From positions 1 through 20,414 of the forward strand of contig SKQM01000196.1 in assembly GCA_007119005.1 (NCBI GenBank): 20,414 bases of DNA, in the 5' to 3' direction. How positions within the stretch are numbered: position 1 is the first letter of the stretch; each line of letters opens with the position of its first letter. Under the pieces are notes generated by a model. It saw only the letters and a list, made by a program, of their open reading frames with translations, did no database searches and was not told the origin of the DNA. Both the position numbers and the translations under genes were made by a program. Source of the stretch: Thioalkalivibrio sp. GTDB lineage: Bacteria > Pseudomonadota > Gammaproteobacteria > Ectothiorhodospirales > Ectothiorhodospiraceae. Of this stretch, positions 1 to 6,583 are shown in pieces.

Positions 1-26
1 AAGTCCTGTTCGCGAATCACGGCCAT
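1..26 (-). CDS. Start of probable class I fumarate hydratase (partial, runs off the window)
   Basis: On the minus strand an ATG at 26-24 opens a frame reading M-A-V-I-R-E-Q-D before the window ends. A good ribosome binding site (GGGAG) lies about 7 bases upstream of the ATG. The N-terminus resembles the conserved start of gammaproteobacterial class I (Fe-S) fumarases, which typically begin M-T-V-I-[KR]-Q-[ED]-D. Class I fumarase interconverts fumarate and malate in the TCA cycle using a [4Fe-4S] cluster, which would fit the nearby sufE. Only eight residues are visible, so the identity is a guess from the N-terminal pattern; that a gene starts here is better supported than which gene it is. 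Confidence 0.35.
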
Positions 27-154
27 GGCTGCGCTCCCGGTCAAGGGGTGAGGGGGTGATTCTACCTCTCATGGTCAGCCACCACCCATGACGACGAGAG
101 GGCAAGCCACGGGAAGCGCCGAAAAACAGGGAAACACCGCGACGTCGTGACGAC

Positions 155-751
155 CTATTCGGGTTGCTGTGGCCTGCGGGGGTTGTAGACGGGTCCTCCG
201 CGCTCCAGGTAGAGCTGCAGTACCAACTGACCCTCCCGGCGCAGCAGCGGCCCGTGCACCGCAATGCCCCGTCGCTGCAGTTCCTGCCGCCAGCGAGGAG
301 TTGCCGGTCCCTCGTCAAAGCCGATCGCCTCGACGTCCTGGCGCGGGGTGGAGAACACCAGTCCCCGCACGCCGCTCCAGGCGATCGCACCCAGGCACAT
401 GGTGCAGGGCGCGCTGGAGCTGACCAACACGCAGGGTGCGGCCTCCAGCGTATGGGAGCCGAGGCGCTGCTGCGCGAGTGACAGTGCCTGCAATTCGGCG
501 TGCGCCGCGGAGCAGTGGCTGGCGATGGTGGTATTCACCGCAACGGCGAGGCGTTCGCCGGTGTCGAGGCGGTAGACGGCCGCTGCGAAGGGTCCGCCGC
601 CGTCGTGTTCCACCACGTGCTCCCGCGCCAGCGCGAGGACCTCTTGGAGACGCTCGCGATCGTCGGCGGCCGCCGAGGGCCGTTGCGACCAGGCCTGCAC
701 CCAGGCCGGCTGCTCGAGCCGGATCACACTGGCGGGTTCGTTGTCGGGCAT
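155..751 (-). CDS. Nucleoside deaminase (cytidine/deoxycytidylate deaminase fold, guanine deaminase-like)
   Basis: A 198-residue protein of the zinc-dependent CDA/dCMP deaminase superfamily. The zinc and catalytic signature is complete: H84-A-E86 supplies one zinc ligand and the proton-shuttling Glu, and P115-C116-T-M-C119 supplies two Cys ligands. The stretch N-T-T at 73-75, ahead of HAE, also fits guanine deaminase/tRNA adenosine deaminase-like members. About 30 residues precede the domain. Family members hydrolytically deaminate free bases or nucleosides (guanine, cytosine, adenosine) or tRNA bases; the substrate cannot be fixed from sequence. The protein is longer than typical TadA, so tRNA editing seems less likely than purine salvage, but that is inference. 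It lies 62 bases downstream of sufE on the same strand and upstream of the putative fumarase, possibly one transcript. Confidence 0.85.
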   Translation of the reverse strand: MPDNEPASVIRLEQPAWVQAWSQRPSAAADDRERLQEVLALAREHVVEHDGGGPFAAAVYRLDTGERLAVAVNTTIASHCSAAHAELQALSLAQQRLGSHTLEAAPCVLVSSSAPCTMCLGAIAWSGVRGLVFSTPRQDVEAIGFDEGPATPRWRQELQRRGIAVHGPLLRREGQLVLQLYLERGGPVYNPRRPQQPE

Positions 752-813
752 TCGTGGGTGTCGCTGGTGGCTTCGTTCCCCAGAATCGTAGCCCGGATTG
801 CTTGCGTCTGCTG

Positions 814-1236
814 TCAGGCGGTCTGACCCAGCTCCCGTGCCTGCTTTTTCATCAGGTCCACGATCGCGAAGACGCCGACGTGCCGGTTTGGCGAGAGGTG
901 GTCGTCCAGTTTAAGGCGCTCGAAGAATTCGTCCACGTCCAACTCATCGACCTCCTCGATTCGCCGGCGGTCGACCAGCTGGATCAGCAGGGTGAGAACG
1001 CCCTTGATGATCGTGGTGTCACAGTCGCCGTGGTATCGGATCAGGTCCTCCGACTCGGGGTCGCGATAGGCGCTGACCCACACCTGGCTCATGCAGCCCT
1101 TCACCCGGTTGTCCTCGACCCGCGCGTCTTCCGGCAGTGGGGGGAGCTTTCGTCCCAGTTCCACCAGGTACTGGTAGCGCTGGTCCCAGTCACCGAGTAG
1201 TTCGAAGGTGTCGACCATGTCGTCCAGTGTCATCAT
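814..1236 (-). CDS. sufE: Cysteine desulfuration protein SufE
   Basis: A 140-residue SufE-family protein, close to the family's usual length. SufE accepts the persulfide sulfur from a cysteine desulfurase (SufS or CsdA) and passes it on for Fe-S cluster assembly. The acceptor cysteine is C48 in V-K-G-C-M-S-Q-V-W, matching the E. coli active-site loop. The C-terminal half carries the family's S-P-N-R-x-x-G-V helix (about residues 115-122). No sufS or other suf genes are visible, so this copy is an orphan that may serve a desulfurase encoded elsewhere. Two adjacent ATG codons (1236 and 1233) could each start translation; neither has a strong ribosome binding site. It is transcribed divergently from parA and sits upstream of the deaminase on the same strand. 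Confidence 0.93.
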   Translation of the reverse strand: MMTLDDMVDTFELLGDWDQRYQYLVELGRKLPPLPEDARVEDNRVKGCMSQVWVSAYRDPESEDLIRYHGDCDTTIIKGVLTLLIQLVDRRRIEEVDELDVDEFFERLKLDDHLSPNRHVGVFAIVDLMKKQARELGQTA

Positions 1237-1390
1237 CGGTCTGCCGTTCCAGTGAGGGTTGCGCCTGCGTGGATCCTAGCAAGCCGCGTCGTCCAGCGTG
1301 GCATCCACGGTCTTCGCGAATGGTTTTGCAGGCGGGCAGTCGGAACCGGTTTTTGGCACAATTGCAGGCTGCGGGCACCGGGGAACAGCC

Positions 1391-2152
1391 ATGCGCAGGG
1401 TGGTGTTCAACCAGAAGGGAGGGGTCGGGAAGTCGACGATCACCTGCAATCTTGCGGCCATCAGCGCCGAACAGGGCATGAACACGCTCGTGGTGGACCT
1501 CGATCCACAGGGCAATTCGAGCCAGTATCTGCTGGGCGCGACCGCCACGCCGGCCCCGACCCTCGCGGACTTCTTCGATCAGGTGCTGAATTTCAAGCTG
1601 AATCCGCGCGACAGCGCGGAGTTCGTGACCCCCACTCCGTTCCCCAATCTGCACCTGATGCCGTCGCATCCCGACCTCGAAGATCTGCAGGGGAAGCTGG
1701 AATCGCGCTACAAGATCTACAAGCTGCGTGAGGCCCTCGAGCAGCTTGCAGGGCGCTACGACCGGATCTGGATCGATACTCCGCCGGCGCTCGCATTTTT
1801 TACCCGATCGGCGCTGATCGCGGCGGATCGCTGCCTGATTCCGTTCGATTGTGACGATTTCTCGCGCCGAGCGCTGTACACGCTGATGGAGAACGTGCAG
1901 GAGATCCGGTTCGATCACAACCGCGGACTCTCGGTGGAGGGGATCATCGTGAACCAGTTCCAGTCGCGCGCGTCGCTGCCGCGCAGGATCGTCGACGAAC
2001 TGGATCAGGAGGGACTGCCGGTACTCAAGCCCTACCTGTCGGCCTCGGTGAAGATCCGCGAATCACACGGACATTCCACCCCCATGATTCACCTGGATCC
2101 CCGGCACAAGGTGACGCGCGAATACCTGGAACTGCACGCGGCGCTGGGCTGA
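1391..2152 (+). CDS. Orphan ParA/MinD-type P-loop ATPase
   Basis: A 253-residue ParA-family ATPase. The deviant Walker A motif, K9-G-G-V-G-K-S-T, starts almost at the N-terminus and includes the signature lysine K9. Walker A' follows at 33-41 (L-V-V-D-L-D-P-Q-G) and Walker B at 126-132 (I-W-I-D-T-P-P). ATG 1391 is preferred over an in-frame codon at 1298 because GGGGA lies about 7 bases before it and upstream residues do not resemble the family. The protein lacks the N-terminal helix-turn-helix of plasmid ParA proteins. No parB-like gene or obvious parS repeat is nearby, so it is not a chromosome-partition operon. Such ATPases use ATP-dependent dimerisation to position cargo; the cargo here is unknown. 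No terminal amphipathic helix typical of MinD is evident. Confidence 0.88.
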   Translation: MRRVVFNQKGGVGKSTITCNLAAISAEQGMNTLVVDLDPQGNSSQYLLGATATPAPTLADFFDQVLNFKLNPRDSAEFVTPTPFPNLHLMPSHPDLEDLQGKLESRYKIYKLREALEQLAGRYDRIWIDTPPALAFFTRSALIAADRCLIPFDCDDFSRRALYTLMENVQEIRFDHNRGLSVEGIIVNQFQSRASLPRRIVDELDQEGLPVLKPYLSASVKIRESHGHSTPMIHLDPRHKVTREYLELHAALG

Positions 2153-2168
2153 AGGGTCGGTGCCGCGC

Positions 2169-2202
2169 CCCCTGCCCAACCCCCCGCGGGCGGGGCAAGG
2201 GG
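2169..2202 (+). terminator. GC-rich hairpin after parA
   Basis: Fifteen bases past the parA stop, CCCCTGCCC (2169-2177) pairs with GGGCA-A-GGGG (2193-2202), with one bulged A, closing a GC-rich loop. No T-tract follows, so it may be a weak or Rho-assisted terminator, or part of the mogA leader. Confidence 0.3.
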
Positions 2203-2296
2203 CTGTCGGCGTCCGGAGTGGTGGTGTGCCATGACAGTTAGCCCGAGCGGTATCGGGTCGCCGGGCCGATCACGCGAAGACAGCGAGGCAATGAGC

Positions 2297-2845
2297 ATGA
2301 ACCCACCCGCACGCATCGGCATCCTGACCGTCTCCGACCGGGCCAGCCGTGGCGAATACGAGGATCAGGGCGGGCCTGCGATCCAGGCCTGGCTGGAGGA
2401 GGCCCTGACCACGTCCTGGGAGGCGGTGCGGCGCGTGATTCCTGATGAACTGCTTGAAGTCGAGGCCACGCTCGCCGCTCTGGCCGACCTCGAGGGCTGC
2501 TGCCTCATCGTGACGACCGGCGGAACCGGACCCGCGCCGCGCGATGTCACGCCGGAGGCGACCGAGGCCGTCTGCGAGAAACTGTTGCCGGGTTTTGGCG
2601 AGCAGATGCGGGCGGTATCGCTACAGCACGTGCCGACCGCGATCCTTTCGCGCCAGACCGCCGGCATCAGGGGCGGCGCGCTGATCGTGAATCTTCCCGG
2701 CAAGCCCTCGGCGATCGCGGAGTGCCTGGATGCCGTGTTTCCGGCGATCCCGTATTGCGTGGACCTGATTGGGGGCCCCTACCTGGAGACGGACCCGGTG
2801 CGCGTGCGCTCCTTCCGGCCCGCGCACGCGCGTCGACCCGCGTGA
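2297..2845 (+). CDS. mogA: Molybdopterin adenylyltransferase MogA
   Basis: A 182-residue MoaB/MogA-family protein that adenylylates molybdopterin ahead of molybdate insertion by MoeA in molybdenum-cofactor synthesis. It matches the MogA branch throughout: S-D-R-A-S near residue 13, I-P-D50, T-T-G-G-T-G (73-78) followed by R82-D83-V-T-P-E, P-G-F-G-E-Q-M-R (98-105), and a C-terminal G-P-Y-x-E-T motif. D50 and D83 correspond to the two catalytically important aspartates of E. coli MogA. An ATG at 2291 is in frame, but GAGG (2284-2287) is 9 bases from 2297 and only 3 from 2291, so 2297 is favoured. It follows parA by about 140 bases on the same strand. No other moa or moe gene is visible. Confidence 0.92.
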   Translation: MNPPARIGILTVSDRASRGEYEDQGGPAIQAWLEEALTTSWEAVRRVIPDELLEVEATLAALADLEGCCLIVTTGGTGPAPRDVTPEATEAVCEKLLPGFGEQMRAVSLQHVPTAILSRQTAGIRGGALIVNLPGKPSAIAECLDAVFPAIPYCVDLIGGPYLETDPVRVRSFRPAHARRPA

Positions 2846-2868
2846 ACCGGGGCCGGCCATGGCCGGTT
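2845..2868. terminator. Hairpin between convergent mogA and the DUF302-like gene
   Basis: AACCGG (2845-2850) pairs with CCGGTT (2863-2868). The interior contains a 14-base perfect palindrome, CCGGCCATGGCCGG (2853-2866), giving alternative foldings. It lies in the 33-base gap between two convergent genes and could terminate both directions, though only a short T-run follows. Confidence 0.45.
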
Positions 2869-2878
2869 TCGCAAACGC

Positions 2879-3373
2879 TCAGAATGCCATCGCGTTGTTG
2901 ACCACGCGATCGAGCAGATCCTCGACGTCCTGCAGCGCCTTGCGGGCGCCCTCGTCACCGACGATCGGGACGCGCTGATAACCGATGTAGACGGTACCGG
3001 GCTCGGCAGCGAGTTCATAGATCGCGATCACATAGGGGCAGAACACGATGCTGTGAGGGTCGGCTTCCATCATCCGGCGGGAGTAGATCGCGCTGCAGAA
3101 TTCCACCGACTCGCCGTGCAGGTAGAGGGCTTTCGCGTCACCGAGATCACCCCCGGTGCGGTCGAGCATCTCGGCGATCCGGCCGACCGCATTGATCACC
3201 ATGCCTTCGTCGGTGATCGCGGACTCGAGCATCTCCCGGTAGAACTCGAATTCGCCCTCGATCGCGTAGATCCTGCGTTCGTCGGTTTCGAGCACGAGTT
3301 CCTGTGCCTGTGCAGCGGGCAGGGCGAGCAGCGCGGCGAGGGCCGCAAGAATGGCGGAACGGAACAGAGGCAT
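2879..3373 (-). CDS. Exported DUF302-like protein
   Basis: A 164-residue protein with a clear Sec signal peptide: a basic and hydrophobic N-terminus ending A-Q-A at 21-23, with cleavage probably before Q24. The mature region resembles the DUF302 (TT1751-like) fold: an amphipathic start, a central K-A-L-Y-L-H-G-E stretch (81-88), a strand P-Y-V-I-A-I-Y-E (113-120) and a helical C-terminus. DUF302 has no settled biochemical role; members occur in sulfur- and redox-related contexts. Two cysteines, C93 and C112, could form a disulfide or bind a ligand. The ribosome binding site AAGGGAA lies about 8 bases before the ATG. It is the third gene of a minus-strand run after the DUF4412-like and NlpC/P60 genes, 65 bases downstream of the latter. 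Family assignment is from overall pattern only. Confidence 0.6.
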   Translation of the reverse strand: MPLFRSAILAALAALLALPAAQAQELVLETDERRIYAIEGEFEFYREMLESAITDEGMVINAVGRIAEMLDRTGGDLGDAKALYLHGESVEFCSAIYSRRMMEADPHSIVFCPYVIAIYELAAEPGTVYIGYQRVPIVGDEGARKALQDVEDLLDRVVNNAMAF

Positions 3374-3438
3374 AACGGATTCCCTTGGCTGGTGGGGTGT
3401 GGTGGCAGGTCAATGCAAGGACACCGATCCGCATTCAC

Positions 3439-3951
3439 CTAATAGAAAAAATGCCCGGCCTTGCGCAGACGCGGCTCCCAATAACTCGAGGCGAGCGGCT
3501 CGATCCGGACCTGCCCGCGTGAATTGGGGGCGTGGATGAATCGCCCGTCACCGATGAAGACGCCGACGTGGTCGATGCGATTCCCCCGTGCGGCAAAGAA
3601 CAGCACGTCGCCGGGCTGGATCTGGGCGGTCGGCACGCGCCGGGCGGAGCGCGACTGTTCGGATGTCGTTCGGGGCACGTGCCCGACCCCAGCCTGGCGA
3701 TAGGCGCGCTGCACCAGCGCGGAGCAGTCCAGACCGCTGGCGTCGAGGCCACCGTAGCGGTATGGCGCGTCGATGTGACCGAGTGCGGCAAGCACGACCT
3801 CGGAGCGGGCCAGGCCGGTGTCCGACACGGGGGCCATGCCCAGCGTGCTCCCAGCCTGCCCGGCATCGCGCGGCGGCGCACCGGAACTGCAGGCCGAGGT
3901 CGCGACGATCACCATCAGGGCGGGGAGGGCGGTCTGGCGGAGCGTTGCCAT
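3439..3951 (-). CDS. NlpC/P60 family lipoprotein (peptidoglycan endopeptidase)
   Basis: A 170-residue lipoprotein with an NlpC/P60 cysteine peptidase domain. The lipobox T-S-A-C21 follows a short hydrophobic segment, and Ser at +2 predicts outer-membrane sorting. The catalytic residues are all present: C76 in G-L-D-C-S-A-L, H128 in D-H-V-G-V-F-I-G-D-G, and polar H140 in F-I-H-A-P. The domain also has the usual P-G-D-V-L-F-F strand (113-119). Spr/MepS-type members cleave D-Ala-meso-DAP cross-bridges in peptidoglycan and support growth of the sacculus. The start lies 6 bases after the stop of the DUF4412-like gene, so the two are almost certainly co-transcribed, with the DUF302-like gene next. 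Substrate specificity is inferred from the family. Confidence 0.9.
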   Translation of the reverse strand: MATLRQTALPALMVIVATSACSSGAPPRDAGQAGSTLGMAPVSDTGLARSEVVLAALGHIDAPYRYGGLDASGLDCSALVQRAYRQAGVGHVPRTTSEQSRSARRVPTAQIQPGDVLFFAARGNRIDHVGVFIGDGRFIHAPNSRGQVRIEPLASSYWEPRLRKAGHFFY

Positions 3952-3957
3952 GAAACG

Positions 3958-4722
3958 TCAGAAGGGATCCTGTTCCCGGTAATTCTGGGGAATGCGGAAG
4001 AATTCCGGGCTCAGTGTATCGGTGGATACCCCGGCGAGGCGCGTGACCAGATCATCGCGGACATGGCGGACCTCCAGGGGAACGCCGTCGAGTCCCGGCA
4101 GGACGTTCGAGCTCATTGCCCGGGCCATCGGGCCACCGGCATCCAGTGCCCGGCGCGACAGGTCGAACAGCCGCTGCATCAGGGCGTTCACGGTCTGGTA
4201 GTCCTGCCGCGACAGTCCGAGGTCGTCCGCGCCCGTGACACAGGCGACGCTCTGCACCCGTCCGTCGACCAGGATCTCCTTTTCCTCGCAGCGCAATCCG
4301 CCGATCTGTTGCGTGCGGCCGGTCCTGCGGGTCTGCACCTCGACCGGGCCTCCGCCGACGCTGAGGCCGAGCTGTGCCTCCAGCTCCGCGCGGGCCTCGC
4401 GCGGAAGCTGCTGGATCTGCGCCCGCATCTCCGAGATCATCTGTTCCATTGCCTGCACCTGCGCGTCGATCGTGCGCTCGTCGAAGGCCATGTAGGTCCG
4501 GCTGGTCTGGTCGACGATGTACAGCGAGCGGTCGTTGGCGTTGAAGAGCATGAAACCAGCGCTGCCGCCCCCGTTGGCGATGTCCATGCGCGCGTAGGGT
4601 CCCTTGACCAGGATCTCGGAGTGCTGGCCCTCGCTATCCACGAAGCGCAACAGCGCATCGGCATGGGTGATGCCCGGAAGCAGGAGCAGCAGGGCGGCGA
4701 ACGCTGCGAGGCGTTGGGACAT
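3958..4722 (-). CDS. Exported DUF4412-like protein
   Basis: A 254-residue exported protein. The N-terminus (1-21) is a typical Sec signal with a run of leucines and cleavage near T-H-A-D-A (19-23). The mature part starts with a beta-rich region containing G-P-Y-A-R-M-D and S-L-Y-I-V-D-Q-T-S-R-T-Y-M, a pattern seen in DUF4412 and related periplasmic proteins. A helical, probably coiled-coil stretch follows (about 83-118, with Q-A-M-E-Q-M and E-M-R-A-Q-I). C145 and C161 may form a disulfide. The ATG at 4722 was chosen because GGGAG lies 9 bases before it and the signal peptide begins there; the frame extends upstream to 4812 without coding features. It heads the envelope cluster with the NlpC/P60 and DUF302-like genes. 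Its function is unknown. Confidence 0.6.
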   Translation of the reverse strand: MSQRLAAFAALLLLLPGITHADALLRFVDSEGQHSEILVKGPYARMDIANGGGSAGFMLFNANDRSLYIVDQTSRTYMAFDERTIDAQVQAMEQMISEMRAQIQQLPREARAELEAQLGLSVGGGPVEVQTRRTGRTQQIGGLRCEEKEILVDGRVQSVACVTGADDLGLSRQDYQTVNALMQRLFDLSRRALDAGGPMARAMSSNVLPGLDGVPLEVRHVRDDLVTRLAGVSTDTLSPEFFRIPQNYREQDPF

Positions 4723-4873
4723 CAAACTACACTCCCGACCGTCTTGACGCCCGTTCCTGGCCCGGGCGCGAGGCCTTGGTCGCGGCGCACCGGCCGCAGG
4801 GCCTGCCATCATTGCACCCCTGGAGGCTGCGCCGCACGATGAGTGCCGAGCTTAGATCCCGGCGGGGTGATTG

Positions 4874-6481
4874 TCACCCGCGGCTCTCGTGCAGTTCCGT
4901 TCCCCGCCCGACCAATGCTTCGAGTGCCTCCCACCTTAATGGGTTCCCCGGTTCCGTGCGCACGCAAGGCTCACCCTCGCCCGGCGGCTCGGCCTGTGCG
5001 CGCTGCCGCTCCATCACCGACGTGTCCGCGTCCGAGGCGTCAGCCGAGTCCCTGCTGCGCGCCAGGAGCCGTTCGCGCAGGGTCTCGATGTCCGCCGAGC
5101 AGTGGACGATCGCGAAACCCGCGTCACGGTCCACGGCGAGCTGCTGGAATGGCTGGCGCTGTTCGCGCTTCAGGAAAGTCGCATCGACGACCACCACCTG
5201 GCCTTCTGCGAGCAGCCGCCCCGCAAGGTCCAGCAGGTGCCGGTAAACCGCAGCGATGCCCCCGGGAGCGTACAGCGCGGCCTGCTGCTCCGGCGTCGGG
5301 CGGTCATCGGGCGCGAGTCCGATCATCCGCTTGCGTTCGACGTCGCTGCGCAGCCGGATCGCACCCAGACGTTCGATTATCGCGGTGCTGACGTGGGTCT
5401 TGCCGCTGCCGGAGATTCCGTGCATCAGGATCAGTCCCGGCTGTCCCGGCAGCCGCAGGTGGCTCGCCAGCGCCAGGTAGCGTTCGACTTCCGCGTCGCA
5501 TTTGCGGCGCTGTTCCTCCGCAAGCTCGGCCTCTGCGGCGTGGATGGCATTGACCTTGGCCCGGACCAGCGCCCGGTAGACCTGGTAGAAGGGCAGCAGC
5601 GACAGTGCGTCGAAGTCCTCGCGCCGCTCCAGATAGGCGTTCAGCACGCGGTACGCGTGACCCGGTGCGCCGCGTGCATGCAGATCCATCGTGAGGAAGG
5701 CGATCTCGGAGGCGACGTCGATCCAGCGCAGCGAGGGGTTGAACTCGATGCCGTCGAAGATCGCGAGCTGTCGCTGGCCCTCGTCGCCCGTCACGTAAAC
5801 CATGTTGCCGAGGTGCATGTCGCCATGGCAGGCACGAACGCATCCGTGGGCCAGCCGCGCGCGGAGCAGGGGTTCGAGACGCGCGGATGTCTGCCGGGTC
5901 CAGGATTCGAGCGTGCGCATCCGGTCGCGCCGTCCCGCCACCGCGTCGGCCACGGGCTCGAGCGCCTCGAAGTTGGCCAGCATCGGTGCCAGGACTTCCT
6001 CCGGGGTGCCATGTCCCGAATCCGCCGAGGCCCGGTCCGCGCCCTCGTGGAAGCCTGCGACCATCGCGCCGAGTTCATCCATCGCCGCGGCCGGGAGGCG
6101 TCCGGCCTCGAGCAGACGGTCGAGTTGCTGGTCACGGTCGAAGCGGCGCATGTGCACGGCGTATTCGAGCACCGGCCCCTTGCCATCGATGTGGGGGGAG
6201 TCGGCAGTGCCCCGGATGGTCGCGACGTCGAGGTAAATGCCGGGAGCCAGCGCGCGGTTGATCTCCAGCTCCGCTGCGCAGAAGCGCTGGCGCGCTTCCA
6301 AAGTGGAGAAGTCGAGAAAGCCGAGGTCCAGCGGTTTCTTGACCTTGTACGCGTGCTCGCCCGCCAGCAGCACGGTGGAGATGTGGGTCTCGATGCGCTC
6401 CACCGCGCTGGCGGGGTGCGGGAACCTGGGCGGTTCCGCGAGGTTCCGGAGCAGGTGCTGCTGGCGTTCGAGTGGATTCAT
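4874..6481 (-). CDS. Two-domain protein: APH-like kinase plus AAA_33-type P-loop kinase
   Basis: A 535-residue fusion. The N-terminal domain (about 30-335) is an aminoglycoside phosphotransferase/protein-kinase-like fold: a lysine-rich strand A-Y-K-V-K-K (44-49), the catalytic loop H219-G-D-M-H-L-G-N226, and a metal-binding D243 in F-D-G-I-E-F-N. The C-terminal domain (about 348-535) is a small-molecule-kinase-like P-loop NTPase with Walker A G355-I-S-G-S-G-K-T362 and a substrate-side R-S-D-V-E-R-K (378-384). This architecture is widespread in bacteria as an uncharacterised 'AAA family ATPase'. Despite the APH fold, nothing indicates antibiotic resistance; an endogenous phosphorylation role is more likely. 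It is divergent from mrcB with 102 bases between them. No convincing Shine-Dalgarno sequence precedes its ATG, though the N-terminus fits homologous starts. Confidence 0.85.
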   Translation of the reverse strand: MNPLERQQHLLRNLAEPPRFPHPASAVERIETHISTVLLAGEHAYKVKKPLDLGFLDFSTLEARQRFCAAELEINRALAPGIYLDVATIRGTADSPHIDGKGPVLEYAVHMRRFDRDQQLDRLLEAGRLPAAAMDELGAMVAGFHEGADRASADSGHGTPEEVLAPMLANFEALEPVADAVAGRRDRMRTLESWTRQTSARLEPLLRARLAHGCVRACHGDMHLGNMVYVTGDEGQRQLAIFDGIEFNPSLRWIDVASEIAFLTMDLHARGAPGHAYRVLNAYLERREDFDALSLLPFYQVYRALVRAKVNAIHAAEAELAEEQRRKCDAEVERYLALASHLRLPGQPGLILMHGISGSGKTHVSTAIIERLGAIRLRSDVERKRMIGLAPDDRPTPEQQAALYAPGGIAAVYRHLLDLAGRLLAEGQVVVVDATFLKREQRQPFQQLAVDRDAGFAIVHCSADIETLRERLLARSRDSADASDADTSVMERQRAQAEPPGEGEPCVRTEPGNPLRWEALEALVGRGTELHESRG

Positions 6482-6583
6482 GACGGTACGCCGGTTGAGG
6501 AGGCAGGGGGCTTGCGCACGGATCTCTGAAAGGCGCTCGCGGCTCAGGTTACCATTGCGCTTTCACCGAAATCGATCACGATC

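Noticed and set aside
1352..1372. TGGCAC followed by TTGCA upstream of parA, resembling a sigma-54 promoter
   Set aside because: The gap between the two elements is 2 bases, not the required 5, and the GG/GC spacing rule fails.
2853..2866. A perfect 14-base palindrome considered as a protein-binding operator
   Set aside because: It lies between convergent stops and is better explained as part of a terminator hairpin.
3532..4842. A 436-codon plus-strand open frame
   Set aside because: It is antisense to the NlpC/P60 and DUF4412-like genes, which have signal peptides, catalytic residues and ribosome binding sites.
4861..4880. GGGTG/CACCC hairpin at the end of the two-domain kinase gene
   Set aside because: The stem is short, lies partly within the coding end and lacks a T-tract, so a terminator call is not supported.
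4874..6481. Reading the APH-like domain as an antibiotic-resistance gene
   Set aside because: The fused P-loop kinase architecture is a common chromosomal family and no resistance or mobile context is present.
5102..6529. A 475-codon plus-strand open frame
   Set aside because: It is the antisense shadow of the APH-like/P-loop kinase and shows no recognisable motif.
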